Shown here: positions 1 to 9,002 of the stretch, piece after piece
How positions within the stretch are numbered: the first letter of the stretch is position 1
How the letters are laid out: the number at the start of each line of letters is the position of its first letter
NCBI RefSeq assembly: GCF_020905345.1
Contig: NZ_JAJJMO010000001.1
Span: 1-64,000, forward strand
Origin: Flavobacterium pisciphilum
GTDB lineage: Bacteria; Bacteroidota; Bacteroidia; Flavobacteriales; Flavobacteriaceae
Length of the DNA stretch: 64,000 nucleotides
Direction of reading: 5' to 3'
Notes under the pieces: generated by a model
What the model was told of the DNA's origin: nothing
The model's database searches: none
The model's input: the letters and a program-made list of their open reading frames with translations, nothing else
Made by a program: the position numbers and the translations under genes

Positions 1-993
1 ACTATGCCTATAGCAGCTTGGGGTTTAAAAGGAAATACGGGTAGTGCTACAGATTTTATTGGTACTACAAATGATCAGGATGTAGTTTTTAAAAGAAACA
101 ACATACGCTCAGGCAGCTTAGCAGGAACAAATACTTCTTTTGGACAGCATTCATTAGAATCTAATAGTAGTAGTAATGGTAATAGTGCTTTTGGTTTACG
201 TGCTTTACAGAATAATACTGTTGGAAATAATAACACTGCCATTGGTACTATGGCTCTTCAAAGGTCTATTAATAATATTGATAACGTTGCTGTGGGACTT
301 GCTGCCTTAGGCAGACTTGAAAAAGGGAATTATAATGTAGCTTTAGGTAGTAATGCTCTTTTTTTAAATAAAGCAGGGAATTATAATATTGCTATTGGTT
401 ATATGGCAGGAGACGAACTTTTTATGCAAGACAATCAAGATGCATTTAACATTGTGATAGGCTCTAAAGCAGGCAAAGGATTGGTACAAGGAATAAAGAA
501 TACCATCTTAGGTTCTAATATAATTGGCTTACCCGCTAATCTTTCTAATTCGATTATTATAGGAGAAGGAGCCAAGACCTCTGTCAACAATAGTATTAGA
601 CTTGGTAATACTTCTATTAGTAGTTTTACAGGGCAAGTAGCTTATTCATTTGCATCAGATAAAAGATATAAAACGGATATTAAAACCATTCCTCTAGGAC
701 TTGATTTTATAAACAAGTTGAATCCTGTAGAGTACATTCGTAAAAATAATACGTCTAATACCAAAGAATGGGGCTTTATTGCTCAGGAATTGCAACAAAC
801 ACTTCAGGAAGAAAATTATAAAGATGCGGGTATTGTACAAGATGATGGTAGTGCAGATAAAATGCTATCAGTACGTTATACCGATTTAATTGCACCTATG
901 GTTAAAGCCATGCAGGAGCTAACAGAACATAACGAGTTTTTAAATAATAGAATCAATCAGTTAGAAGCTAAACTAGAAAAATTGAGTAAATGA
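1..993 (+). CDS. Surface/tail-fibre-like protein with S74 intramolecular chaperone domain (5' end beyond the window)
   Basis: The frame is open to the window edge, so the N-terminus is probably missing; an ATG lies at position 4. The visible protein (about 330 aa) has two parts. The first half is a run of Gly/Asn-rich repeats of the type GNxNxAIGxxAL, which in trimeric adhesin heads form a left-handed beta-roll. From about residue 215 comes a typical S74 (endosialidase-chaperone) domain: SDKRYKTDIKTI, then GLDFINKLNPVEY, EWGFIAQELQ, and a C-terminal coiled coil after MLSVRYTDLIAPM. In this family the C-terminal domain assists trimerisation and then cuts itself off just before the SDxR-type motif. 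Such proteins are phage tail fibres or, in Bacteroidota, large exported surface proteins; which applies here cannot be decided without the N-terminus. A decayed copy of the tail lies 3.6 kb downstream. Confidence 0.8.
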   Translation, partial: TMPIAAWGLKGNTGSATDFIGTTNDQDVVFKRNNIRSGSLAGTNTSFGQHSLESNSSSNGNSAFGLRALQNNTVGNNNTAIGTMALQRSINNIDNVAVGLAALGRLEKGNYNVALGSNALFLNKAGNYNIAIGYMAGDELFMQDNQDAFNIVIGSKAGKGLVQGIKNTILGSNIIGLPANLSNSIIIGEGAKTSVNNSIRLGNTSISSFTGQVAYSFASDKRYKTDIKTIPLGLDFINKLNPVEYIRKNNTSNTKEWGFIAQELQQTLQEENYKDAGIVQDDGSADKMLSVRYTDLIAPMVKAMQELTEHNEFLNNRINQLEAKLEKLSK

Positions 994-1080
994 TAGTTGT
1001 AGTTTGCAGTACTCAGTTTACAGTCGCGGTTAACAGTGAGCAGTTACAGTTTACAGTCACAATACTAAAATTGAACACTA

Positions 1081-1453
1081 AACACTGAGACTGAGTACTG
1101 AAAACTTTTTTACACGCAGATTTATTACCCACAAACTTGTCACCCTGACGAAGGAAGGGTCTCATAAAGCAACTCGACATAGTGAGGGTTAAACCTGAAA
1201 CCTGAAACAAAAAAAACAGTTTGCAGTCACAGTTCAACTTGAAACTGAGACTGCAACTGCAAACTGAGGCTAAACACCGAGACTTGAACACTGAGACTGA
1301 GTACTGAAAACTTTTTTACACGCAGATTTATTACCCACAAACTTGTCACCCTGACGAAGGAAGGGTCTCATAAAGCAACTCGACATAGTGACGGTTAAAC
1401 CTGAAACCTGAAACAAAAAAAACAGTTTGCAGTCACGGTTCAACTTGAAACTG
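1081..1453. repeat. Tandem pair of about 167-bp non-coding repeats
   Basis: Positions 1081-1247 and 1287-1453 are nearly identical copies at an offset of 206 bp; I see only a few substitutions. Each copy contains the core GTCACCCTGACGAAGG and the Flavobacterium-type words CACGCAGATTT and AACCTGAAACCTGAAAC. The rest of the 994-1550 gap is low-complexity text built from CTGAGACTGAGTACTG and CAGTTTGCAGT words. The same core recurs at 16.0 kb and, inverted, at 23.5 kb. Minus-strand open frames across it are repetitive and not credible as genes. Confidence 0.85.
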
Positions 1454-1550
1454 CGACTGCGACTGAACACTGAGACTGAACACTGAGACTGAACACTGAG
1501 TACTGCAAACTGAGACTGAGTACTGCAAACTGAGTACTGCAAACTGCAAC

Positions 1551-2099
1551 TTATCGCTTATAATAGGCAATTATACTTGCTTTGGCTAATGTATTGTTCC
1601 AAAGATTAAAACCTACAACAGCAGGGTTAGTATTTTCATCAGTACCTAGTTTAGCTGTTTTTAAAGCATAAACAGTTATGATATATTGATGAAATCCATG
1701 ACCTTCAGGAGGACAAGGGCCGCCAAATCCTTTAATACCGTAATCAGTTATACTCTGAATAGCTTCTTTGGGAGCTAAATTAAGTTTTGTATTCCCAGCA
1801 CTTGCTACCAATTCGTTGACATTTGCAGGAATATCCGTTACAATCCAATGCCAGAATCCGCTTCCTGTTGGAGCATCGGGATCATACATCGTTATGGCAA
1901 AACTTTTTGTTGCTTCGGGTGCATTTTTCCAAGACAATTGCGGAGATTTGTTTTCGCCAGAACAGCCAAATCCATTGAATTCTTGTGTTTTTGTAGCTTC
2001 ACCTCCTAAATCTTTACTAGTTAGGGTAAATGTTTTTTGTCCAAAAAGAGTTGTTGAAAAAATCAAGGACAGTACTAAAATTAAATTTACTTTTTGCAT
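1551..2099 (-). CDS. YbhB/YbcL-family (PEBP-like) exported protein
   Basis: A 182-aa protein with an N-terminal signal peptide (MQKVNLILVLSLIFSTTLFGQ), so exported. The PEBP ligand-binding fold is marked by DPDAPTGSGFWHWIVTDIP near residue 72 and GGPCPPEGHGFHQYIITVYAL near residue 125, the two classic motifs around the anion-binding pocket. Length matches the bacterial YbhB/YbcL group. Homologues are called Raf-kinase-inhibitor-like by fold only; the bacterial substrate is unknown. It is a single gene ending beside the repeat block, with a 3' neighbour on the same strand (AraC regulator) about 90 bp upstream. I see no sign of co-transcription. Confidence 0.88.
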   Translation of the reverse strand: MQKVNLILVLSLIFSTTLFGQKTFTLTSKDLGGEATKTQEFNGFGCSGENKSPQLSWKNAPEATKSFAITMYDPDAPTGSGFWHWIVTDIPANVNELVASAGNTKLNLAPKEAIQSITDYGIKGFGGPCPPEGHGFHQYIITVYALKTAKLGTDENTNPAVVGFNLWNNTLAKASIIAYYKR

Positions 2100-2188
2100 T
2101 TTTATTACGCTTTAAATGTTTCAGCAAATTTAGCTCAGGTACAAGCCGTAGGAGCATAGGTGGTCGTTCAAAAACTGTTGCTAAAAGC

Positions 2189-3025
2189 TCAATTCTTATG
2201 ATGGTGTTTTGGGGTAACTCCGTATTTTGATTTATAAGCCTGAATAAAGCTAGACAAATTCTCATAACCGACTTCAAAATAAATTTCAGATGAGCTTTTT
2301 TGTTTAAGATTTAGTAAGGAATGAGCATATTCTAATCTTTTGTTTTGAAACCACTTAATAGGAGATTGAGAATAGTGTTTTTCAAACTCTCTTTTAAAAG
2401 TAGAAACGCTCATGTCACACAAAAAAGCCAATTCATTTAATGTAAGCTTACTCAATTGATTGCTTTCAACGGTACGAATGAACTTTTGAGTTGTATCATT
2501 ATTGTTTAAAATTAAGGAATGAATAAAATCGGTTCCTTGTTTCTCAATAAGATAGAGCATGATTTCTTCAAACTTAAGATATAATAATTTGCTTTGTGCA
2601 TTTTTTGATAGTTTAGAAATATCCAATAAACTATCTATATATCTTCTGATAAAAGCGTCATATTCAAAAGAATAAACAGATTTATAATCTATTGTTTCTG
2701 TTTTGTTTAAAGGTAGTTCTCTAATGAATTTTAGTAGTAAATCATTTGGAAAAAACAGCAGTATACTTCTGTATTTATTCACATCAGAAAGCTTTTCAGT
2801 CATTAAACAATGACCAGATTTCATGAGTAAAAAACTTGAGTTATCTATCACTAATGATGAACTATCAAAAACGACTTCTTTGTTGCCTTCCATCAAAAAA
2901 CTAAATGCATTTTGATTCAAAATGATTTGCTGTTTAGAAATCTCTCGAGTAGTATAATAGTCATAGACTTGAATAGATGGCGTTTGTTCTACATAAAGTT
3001 CATCAGGAAGTATAATTGTTTTCAT
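2189..3025 (-). CDS. AraC-family transcriptional regulator
   Basis: A 278-aa protein from the ATG at 3025; the frame can be extended eight codons to a TTG, but ATG is preferred. The last 100 residues form a double helix-turn-helix of the AraC/XylS type: LTLNELAFLCDMSVSTFKREF is the first helix pair and SSEIYFEVGYENLSSFIQAYK followed by KYGVTPKHH is the second, conserved signature half. The N-terminal 170 residues are a beta-rich sensor of the kind seen in Bacteroidota one-component regulators; the ligand is not evident. It is alone on the strand, and no target can be assigned. It could act on the PEBP-like gene downstream or the small genes upstream, but that is a guess. Confidence 0.9.
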   Translation of the reverse strand: MKTIILPDELYVEQTPSIQVYDYYTTREISKQQIILNQNAFSFLMEGNKEVVFDSSSLVIDNSSFLLMKSGHCLMTEKLSDVNKYRSILLFFPNDLLLKFIRELPLNKTETIDYKSVYSFEYDAFIRRYIDSLLDISKLSKNAQSKLLYLKFEEIMLYLIEKQGTDFIHSLILNNNDTTQKFIRTVESNQLSKLTLNELAFLCDMSVSTFKREFEKHYSQSPIKWFQNKRLEYAHSLLNLKQKSSSEIYFEVGYENLSSFIQAYKSKYGVTPKHHHKN

Positions 3026-3123
3026 TCTGTTTTTTGTTTTTCTATGCAAATAGGAGATATCAAAAATACAATACGTTTATTAGAAACGGAAATATGTATA
3101 GTAAGTCATTATTAGAATTGTTT

Positions 3124-3600
3124 CTACAGCTTTATTGTTTTTGAGATTGTATCAATGGTATCTACAATTCTTTTTACTTTTATTTTATCTGTTTTTGCCG
3201 AATAGATCCATTCCATAATAGTTTTCTGTTCAGCATTGCTATAGGATAAAAATGTTTCTAATGCTCTAGGTTCATCCATTAAGCAAAGTTTTAATTCATC
3301 AGTTATTTCAGTTGTAAGATTGTCTTCGTATAGAATTATCCGAACGTAGTCACCTTCTTTCTTTTTTATTTTTTTTCTAATCTCAGCTTTTACAGGTAAA
3401 AAGAGTTTACCATTTCCCATTGATTGTAAATTGTAACTCTTGATTTCAAAATCATCAATCGATCCACACACTCTTACCCAGCCAAAAGGAGTCTTTTCGC
3501 TGGCTTGTATTTCAGGAATTTTTGCAAATGTCCAACCGCCTTTGCCTTGAAATTTTTCAAGTAAATATTCTTTATCAACCAATGGGATTTGTTCTTTCAT
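3124..3600 (-). CDS. DUF1905 / YdeI-OmpD-associated family protein
   Basis: A 158-aa cytosolic protein without a signal peptide. The first 90 residues match the DUF1905 beta-barrel (WTFAKIPEIQ, GWVRVCGSIDDFEIKSYNL, GKLFLPVKAEIRKKI, EGDYVRIILYED). The C-terminal helical part (FLSYSNAEQKTIMEWIYSAK, then KRIVDTI) matches the YdeI/OmpD-associated module. The family is often annotated as bacteriocin-protection-like, but the biochemical role is not established. Four bases separate it from the upstream gene at 3605-4234, so the two are probably co-transcribed. Confidence 0.82.
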   Translation of the reverse strand: MKEQIPLVDKEYLLEKFQGKGGWTFAKIPEIQASEKTPFGWVRVCGSIDDFEIKSYNLQSMGNGKLFLPVKAEIRKKIKKKEGDYVRIILYEDNLTTEITDELKLCLMDEPRALETFLSYSNAEQKTIMEWIYSAKTDKIKVKRIVDTIDTISKTIKL

Positions 3601-3604
3601 TTGT

Positions 3605-4234
3605 TTAGCCTACTAAATACCAAAAATCTAATTTCATTGTTGTTTCATCAGCCATTTCCAACATAGGTTTGCAAAATGAATTGGACATATAACCAAAACA
3701 AATTTCTTTGGTTTTACCTAATGTTTCTCCGAATGTGATTTCAGAATAGGTATTGTCTTGTATTCTACCAATAAAATGGTCTTTAGTATTTTCAAAAGTA
3801 CTTAAATATTCTTTTTCAATGTTTTCAGATACGATTAATAGTTGCTCTACTTCGTTTTCATTTTTAAGTTTAAATGTACCACATTCGATACAAGAAAAGG
3901 AAGACGGAATCTTAAAATTAGTTTTTAAAACTTCATGATACTCCATTTTTATACTTGGCCCATCAATTAATTTGAAGAAATCCTGTGCTTCTGGAAGCTT
4001 TATTAAGTTTTCTTCTATTTTTTTTAAATCTCCAAAATCAGACACGAAAAGAATATTTGCATATTCGTTTTTAAAGTTGCGTACTAAGCAGTGAAAAATA
4101 ACACCATTTTGTTTTGCTAATATACTTTCAAATTTTAGAACTGCATTTATTAGTTCGTCATCAGTTACATTTTCTTTTTTATTGAAACTTGTAAATTCCA
4201 TTGCTTTTACAAAATCATTGCTTACTCTAATCAT
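3605..4234 (-). CDS. Hypothetical protein, 209 aa
   Basis: I do not recognise the family. The protein is soluble, acidic and has no signal peptide or membrane segment. It alternates short strands and helices and reads like two consecutive alpha/beta units: residues about 20-95 (a helix after TDDELINAVLKF, strands GVIFHCLVRNF and ANILFVSDFGD) and 110-205 (FKLKNENEVEQLLIVSENIEKEYL, TYSEITFGETLGKTKEICFGYM). That would fit a duplicated ferredoxin-like or dimeric alpha/beta-barrel fold, which is inference. It is the first gene of a two-gene unit with the DUF1905/YdeI protein. Confidence 0.6.
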   Translation of the reverse strand: MIRVSNDFVKAMEFTSFNKKENVTDDELINAVLKFESILAKQNGVIFHCLVRNFKNEYANILFVSDFGDLKKIEENLIKLPEAQDFFKLIDGPSIKMEYHEVLKTNFKIPSSFSCIECGTFKLKNENEVEQLLIVSENIEKEYLSTFENTKDHFIGRIQDNTYSEITFGETLGKTKEICFGYMSNSFCKPMLEMADETTMKLDFWYLVG

Positions 4235-4624
4235 TTTTATATTTTAAATTAATACTTCTGTAAAAGTAAACTGAGGTGGTGACAGCCCTATGTCAACAGT
4301 AAAACCAATCTTTGATTGTTTTTTTGAATACTAAGAATTTGATAAAATAATTGAAAAATCATTTTTAAACTATACAGAGTAGGTACAAGTGTAGTGTCGT
4401 TTTTGTAAAAAGGTGATGAGGTTTAGGTAAGCGATATAAAGCGGAATAAAAAGTGTAAAGTCTCTTTTTTAAGTTAACTATTTGATAAAAGTAGTTAAAT
4501 AGCCTGTTTCGAGTAGATGTGAGTAGGTTGTTATTGCCCGTTATAGCTTTAATAGGTTTAGTTTTGTACGTAAAATACTGTATAATACTTCGCCTGATTC
4601 TTCATCAGCCTTGGATAGGAGTAG

Positions 4625-4768
4625 GTAGACGGCAGTGATGATAAAATGCTTTCTGTACGGTATACCGATTTAATTGCTCCTATGATTAAAGCCATTCAGG
4701 AGCTTTCAAAAGAGAATAAAGAACTAAAAGAACGAATTATAGCACTTGAACAACAAAGAATGCAATAA
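4625..4768 (+). pseudogene. Remnant of an S74-chaperone C-terminus
   Basis: In the 4235-4838 gap one frame reads VDGSDDKMLSVRYTDLIAPM, then IKAIQELSKENKELKERI to a TAA at 4766-4768. This matches the last 47 residues of the gene at the window start (DGSADKMLSVRYTDLIAPM followed by a coiled coil). The upstream part of the domain and any start codon are missing, so it is the decayed tail of a second copy. The rest of this 600-bp gap shows nothing I can name. Confidence 0.8.
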
Positions 4769-4838
4769 CATTTAATCATGACTGTTTTTTGTGAGTTCTT
4801 TTTTAAAATATGAATTGTTTAATTAAATATATAAAGAT

Positions 4839-6002
4839 ATGACTGAAAATAAATCAGTAGCAGAAGCTATATTACGTGGAAGTTTAGATGAAGCAAGAAC
4901 ACTTTTAAAGAACGGAGAAAAAATTTCTGGATTGTTTGCCGAAAACAATAAAATGGGAATATTTCATGTAGTATTTCGAGAAAAAGCGATTGACTTAATA
5001 GACCCTTTAATCGAAAGCGGATTGATTGAAACAGATATATATGAGTATGAAAATTTTGACTATACCATCTTCAAAACAATAGCCGAACAATTAAAAGCAG
5101 ATGATGCTATTGTTGCTTTTTTGAAAGAAATCATGAGTAGGATTACAAATAGTAATGATGAAGTAAACAATCAAACATTGCTTGGCTTTTTTATTAATGA
5201 AGAAGCACACCCAGCTATTATACAATGCCTTATTGATGAAGGATGCAGAGTTGATTTTAAATATGATGATGATAAAAATTTAATTCATCGCATAATGGCG
5301 CATCCTAAAAAACTAGTATATAGTGATATATTAATAAATGAGGGAGTAAATATCGACGAAAGAGATAAGTTCGGAATAACTCCTTTGATGGTTGCAGTAG
5401 GTTGTAATAATATCAAAGGCACAGATTTTCTTTTAGAAAATGGAGCAGATATCTATGAGAAAGACAATAATGGAAACTCAGTGTTTTTTCGTGCAGTTGC
5501 CGAAAATCATAATTATGATCTATTATTGAAACTATTAGAATATTCTTCGATTGATTTTGATTCTATCAATACTAATGGCGAAACTGTACTATCTCAGTTT
5601 ATGAAGAACATGTATGAATACGATGATGACCATGTAAGCATATTAGTAAAATTAATAGAGTCTGGTGCCGATTTACAACAAGCAGTGATGTATCAGGGGG
5701 CACTAAAATCAGGAATGGATTGGTTGGCAGAGAAAGAAGAGAATGTATTAGAAGCTGTTGTGGGTTTAATTGATGTAAACGATCAAGATGACCACGGAAA
5801 TACCCTCTTGCATAAAATATGTGCTATTGATGTTATTCAAGATAGAGAACGTGTTAAGATGCTTTACAAAAAAGCAAAAATGCTATTAAATGCAGGTGCT
5901 TTAGTTGATATTACAAATACCAAAGATGAAACCGCCCTAATGCTGGCTCAACAAGATGATTTCAAAATTAAAATAGTAGAATTATTAATGATGAAGCAAT
6001 AG
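4839..6002 (+). CDS. Ankyrin-repeat protein
   Basis: A 387-aa soluble protein with no signal peptide. Ankyrin repeats are clearest in the centre: GITPLMVAVGCNNIKGTDFLL at about residue 180, NGNSVFFRAVAENHNYDLLLKLL, then NTNGETVLSQFM; weaker copies lie before (SVAEAILRGSLDEARTLL, residues 6-23) and after (GNTLLHKICAIDV, DETALMLAQQDD near the end). Such repeats mediate protein-protein contacts; no catalytic domain is visible. It starts 70 bp after the S74 remnant and ends in a strong terminator, so it is a single-gene unit. Its partner is unknown. Confidence 0.87.
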   Translation: MTENKSVAEAILRGSLDEARTLLKNGEKISGLFAENNKMGIFHVVFREKAIDLIDPLIESGLIETDIYEYENFDYTIFKTIAEQLKADDAIVAFLKEIMSRITNSNDEVNNQTLLGFFINEEAHPAIIQCLIDEGCRVDFKYDDDKNLIHRIMAHPKKLVYSDILINEGVNIDERDKFGITPLMVAVGCNNIKGTDFLLENGADIYEKDNNGNSVFFRAVAENHNYDLLLKLLEYSSIDFDSINTNGETVLSQFMKNMYEYDDDHVSILVKLIESGADLQQAVMYQGALKSGMDWLAEKEENVLEAVVGLIDVNDQDDHGNTLLHKICAIDVIQDRERVKMLYKKAKMLLNAGALVDITNTKDETALMLAQQDDFKIKIVELLMMKQ

Positions 6003-6034
6003 TAATTTGGACTCGATAGGATAAAATATTTGAT

Positions 6035-6065
6035 AAAAATGGCGTTTGTTTAAACGCCATTTTTT
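6035..6065 (+). terminator. Rho-independent terminator after the ankyrin gene
   Basis: A perfect 9-bp stem ATGGCGTTT/AAACGCCAT with a 4-nt loop, flanked by A-rich and T-rich runs, 30 bp past the stop codon of the ankyrin gene. Confidence 0.85.
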
Positions 6066-6172
6066 ATAAAGTTATCTGAAGAAAATAAGCAATAAGCCAT
6101 TACAAAAAGGAGAAGAAATATATTTTTTAAAATAAGAGATATGATTCTTTAAATAGATATACAATTAAAATT

Positions 6173-7627
6173 ATGAAAAAAAACATTATATTATTTTTTA
6201 TTCTCGTTCTATCAGCCAATTTATACGGACAAACAGGTATAAATACAAGAAATATAGACCCATCAGCTGAATTAGAAATTCATTCATCAAATAAAGGAAT
6301 ATTAATACCTCGAGTAGCTCTTACTAGTAGTAACGATATGGTAACAATACCAAAAGCTGCAGAATCACTAATGATATATAATATTGCTAATGCTGGAATA
6401 GTTCCCCATGATGTTGTTAAAGGGTTTTATTACTGGTGTAGTGAGAAAAAAGAATGGATTGCACTAAGAGCTCCAAACTCTTGGAGAGTTTCAGGAGGTG
6501 ATGAGGAAAGCACCCTGAATACACAGGACATATACCAAATGGGTACAGTAAGTGTTGGGACAAATACGGTAGATGACTCAGCAATATTTAATGTACAATC
6601 AGATAATAAAGGAGTGTTGTTTCCTAAAGTTACATTAAAAGGAGAGCAAGATAAAAGCGTGATAAAGAATCCTACTGATGGACTTCTGGTTTATAATACA
6701 GGACTTGATCCCAATTTCAATCTTTCAGGTTATATGTATTGGAATACTGATTCATGGATTATTTTATCTCCTTCAAAAACGAGTAAAGCAGTTATAAGTA
6801 ATGGACTTGTTAAAGACTCTCAAATGCTATTATCAAATAGTTATACAGCAACAGTTATAGATGATATTTTGACAGTAGTATATTCGGGTGGTAATGGCGT
6901 TTTCTACCCTAAAGAGGGAAAATATTTGGCAAGCGGCACAGTAGGGGGAGATAAGGAAATATATTTAGAACTTCAGGCAGGAAAGCTAGAATCTACAGGA
7001 ATGTTATATTTTAAGATTACTGGTAAGCCAGGCTCATCTGTCAAGACTAGTGCTATAAAAGATATTAAAATCAAGTTTCAAGGCAAATTGTTAGGAGAAA
7101 TAGATAAGGTAGGAGGAGTGACTGTAACTGAAGCGTTACAATTTACAATTTCAAATTCTATAGATATAGAGGATGGTAATGAGTTTGGAGAGAATGGGTC
7201 TATACTAAATTGGTCTAGAGATAATAACTCTGTAGGTCAATATATTGAATTGCCTGAAGATGGATCATTTGTTTTTGCCTTTAGAATCTATGGAGTTACT
7301 AGCAGTACTTATACTACTGTGCAACAACAATGGTGTTTTATTAGTGCATGGAAAGAGCTAGAGGAAACTGCATTAGGAACATCTCCGATTCTCTCGGATA
7401 TTTCAGAAATGGGACTTATTAGTCCTAGAAAAGGATCTTCTATTACTTATACTATAAATCTTACTGCAACTGGTAAAAAAGGAGATAGAGTATTTTTCAA
7501 AATGGCTCGTGGACATAATAACAGTAAGGAACAAAAATTTACGCTTACGTTAAAAAATGGAGGCCCTGCTAGTCTTCCTAGCGAAAAAAGTGGAGCACGA
7601 ACATCTATGTTTTATTTCAAATTGTAA
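6173..7627 (+). CDS. Secreted beta-rich protein with repeated KGxLxPxVxL/GLLVYN units
   Basis: A 484-aa exported protein (signal peptide MKKNIILFFILVLSANLYGQ). After cleavage it begins TGINTRNIDPSAELEIHSSNKG, a beta-strand repeat common in Bacteroidota fibre-like and adhesin-like proteins. A second copy follows near residue 140 (NKGVLFPKVTL...PTDGLLVYNTGLDPNFNLSGYMYWN). The C-terminal 270 residues are a separate beta-rich domain ending SITYTINLTATGKKGDRVFF and RTSMFYFKL. The same two-part plan and ending occur in the gene at 13721-14863, so the two are paralogues. No type IX secretion sorting tail is obvious. The function is unknown; a surface structural or binding role is inferred. Confidence 0.7.
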   Translation: MKKNIILFFILVLSANLYGQTGINTRNIDPSAELEIHSSNKGILIPRVALTSSNDMVTIPKAAESLMIYNIANAGIVPHDVVKGFYYWCSEKKEWIALRAPNSWRVSGGDEESTLNTQDIYQMGTVSVGTNTVDDSAIFNVQSDNKGVLFPKVTLKGEQDKSVIKNPTDGLLVYNTGLDPNFNLSGYMYWNTDSWIILSPSKTSKAVISNGLVKDSQMLLSNSYTATVIDDILTVVYSGGNGVFYPKEGKYLASGTVGGDKEIYLELQAGKLESTGMLYFKITGKPGSSVKTSAIKDIKIKFQGKLLGEIDKVGGVTVTEALQFTISNSIDIEDGNEFGENGSILNWSRDNNSVGQYIELPEDGSFVFAFRIYGVTSSTYTTVQQQWCFISAWKELEETALGTSPILSDISEMGLISPRKGSSITYTINLTATGKKGDRVFFKMARGHNNSKEQKFTLTLKNGGPASLPSEKSGARTSMFYFKL

Positions 7628-7864
7628 AATAGAATGAACCGATAACAGATTTAGGAAGCTTTGAAGTAACTGTAAACGGTATGCAAAATACCGTTTATGG
7701 TTATTTCTAGATATAAATTTTATTGTTAAATGTTTGGAGTAAAGGTAGATATGAACATTTAAGCGTTGTTCTGTATTGATTATAAAAAATCACATTAGTC
7801 TTGATTTATCTGACCATAAATTTTATCCAAGACAATCAAAAAAATAAGGATTAAAACATCAAAT

Positions 7865-8611
7865 TTACCAGCTACCCTTAAAACCTTCTTTAAGAGCATT
7901 GTTGTATTCTTCCAAATTAAAACTGTATAAATCAGGTGCTTTATGAGCACCACCTTTGCGCGATTCATCAAGTTTAATTAAGATATCGTAGCGCAATATT
8001 TTTCTATAAAAGTTACCACGATTAAGTTTTTTACCCAGAATGATTTCATATAATTTCTGAAGCTCAGGCATGGTAAATTTCTCAGGAAGAAGATTATAGC
8101 CAATCGGATGATTGCTCAATTGCTCTCGTAAAGTAAGAAGTGCTTTGTCTAGAATTTCTCTGTGATCCATCATAAATGGTGGTAAATCATCAATAGATTT
8201 CCATTCGCAGGCAGTTGAGATATCATCTATCGTTAAATTTACTTTAGAGTATTCAGCAAGAGCATAGTAGCCTATAGAAACAAACCGTTGTTTGTTCCAT
8301 AAATCATCATTATAATCTTTAAAAATACCCTCAGAACGGTTTAAATTACCAAAAGTGTAAAATTGCTGTAAATAGATGTTTTCAGTACCCGTTCTAGTTT
8401 TTAAAATACGGATAGCAGCAGTATCGATATTTTCGTCTTTTTGCACATAGCCACCAGGGAGACCAAAAGAATCTTGGTCTTTCATTTTAATAGTCAGCAC
8501 TTGAAGAGCAGCGTCTTTAAAACTAAAAATGGCACAATCAATAGAGAGTGTAGGAACATATTTTTCCCAAGACACTTCAGAATCTTTTTCAAGTAATTTT
8601 TTAAACTCCAT
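7865..8611 (-). CDS. NrtR-like transcriptional regulator with a degenerate Nudix domain
   Basis: A 248-aa protein from the ATG at 8611; an earlier TTG at 8620 is less likely because it lies almost on the predicted transcription start. Residues 20-150 are a Nudix fold and residues about 165-245 a winged helix, the plan of the NrtR/AraR-type regulators. The Nudix box begins normally (G54, E60, R68), but the catalytic positions are lost: the Glu after R68 is Ile69 and the Glu pair is Thr72-Arg73. So it probably senses a nucleotide-sugar-like ligand without hydrolysing it, as known for family members that control sugar use in Bacteroidota. It diverges from a TonB-dependent receptor/GH3 operon, its likely target. 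Confidence 0.85.
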   Translation of the reverse strand: MEFKKLLEKDSEVSWEKYVPTLSIDCAIFSFKDAALQVLTIKMKDQDSFGLPGGYVQKDENIDTAAIRILKTRTGTENIYLQQFYTFGNLNRSEGIFKDYNDDLWNKQRFVSIGYYALAEYSKVNLTIDDISTACEWKSIDDLPPFMMDHREILDKALLTLREQLSNHPIGYNLLPEKFTMPELQKLYEIILGKKLNRGNFYRKILRYDILIKLDESRKGGAHKAPDLYSFNLEEYNNALKEGFKGSW

Positions 8612-8627
8612 AATATACAATTACCGT

Positions 8628-8659
8628 CAAATTTACTCTTTTGATGTTGATAAGTCAAC
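8628..8659 (-). promoter_or_regulatory. Promoter with overlapping palindrome for the Nudix regulator
   Basis: On the minus strand a -33 TTG (8656-8658) and a -7 element TAAATTTG (8628-8635) are separated by 20 nt, matching the Bacteroidota TTG-N(17-23)-TANNTTTG rule. The 14-bp palindrome GTTGA-CTTA-TCAAC (8646-8659) covers the -33 element, so a bound regulator would block the promoter. The elements are seen directly; autoregulation is inference. Confidence 0.5.
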
Positions 8660-9002
8660 TTTAAAAAGTTTTTTTCTAATAATTCTTTTGGGAATTATAA
8701 AAAAAATGAGTCTCAGAAAAATGGTATTTCAGTTCAAATTTTGATAGTAGTAAAATTCATTATTTGAAGATTTTTCTCACTGTTTACTGGGGTTGCGCAA
8801 ACGTGATAGTGATTTTTTTGGACATATTTAGTCCGTAATAATATGGAGTATTTTACGCTTCGATTGCCATTATTTTGAGTTTTAAATGAGATTATGATAA
8901 CTTTTTTTTGAATTGTTTGCTAATATGAAAAAATGTAATTAATATTGCTTCTTAATGAAGCAATGAAATTTTAATACCACCTTTTAATTAACCAAATTAC
9001 TT
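8660..9002. promoter_or_regulatory. Divergent control region upstream of the receptor/GH3 operon
   Basis: No gene is visible. It holds several inverted repeats: ATAATTC/GAATTAT with a 6-nt spacer (8679-8698), the 8-bp palindrome TTGCGCAA near 8794, and GGAC-N7-GTCC near 8819-8833. No clear TANNTTTG element was found in front of the receptor gene at 9003. Any of these repeats could be an operator for the Nudix regulator. Confidence 0.3.

Noticed and set aside
1081..1453. CRISPR-like repeat array
   Set aside because: Only two long units, no short identical repeats with unique spacers, and no cas genes.
1013..1542. Two minus-strand open frames of about 90 codons over the tandem repeats
   Set aside because: They share the same repeated text, are Cys/Ser-rich by composition and lie wholly within the 206-bp repeat units. 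They are a by-product of the repeats, not genes.
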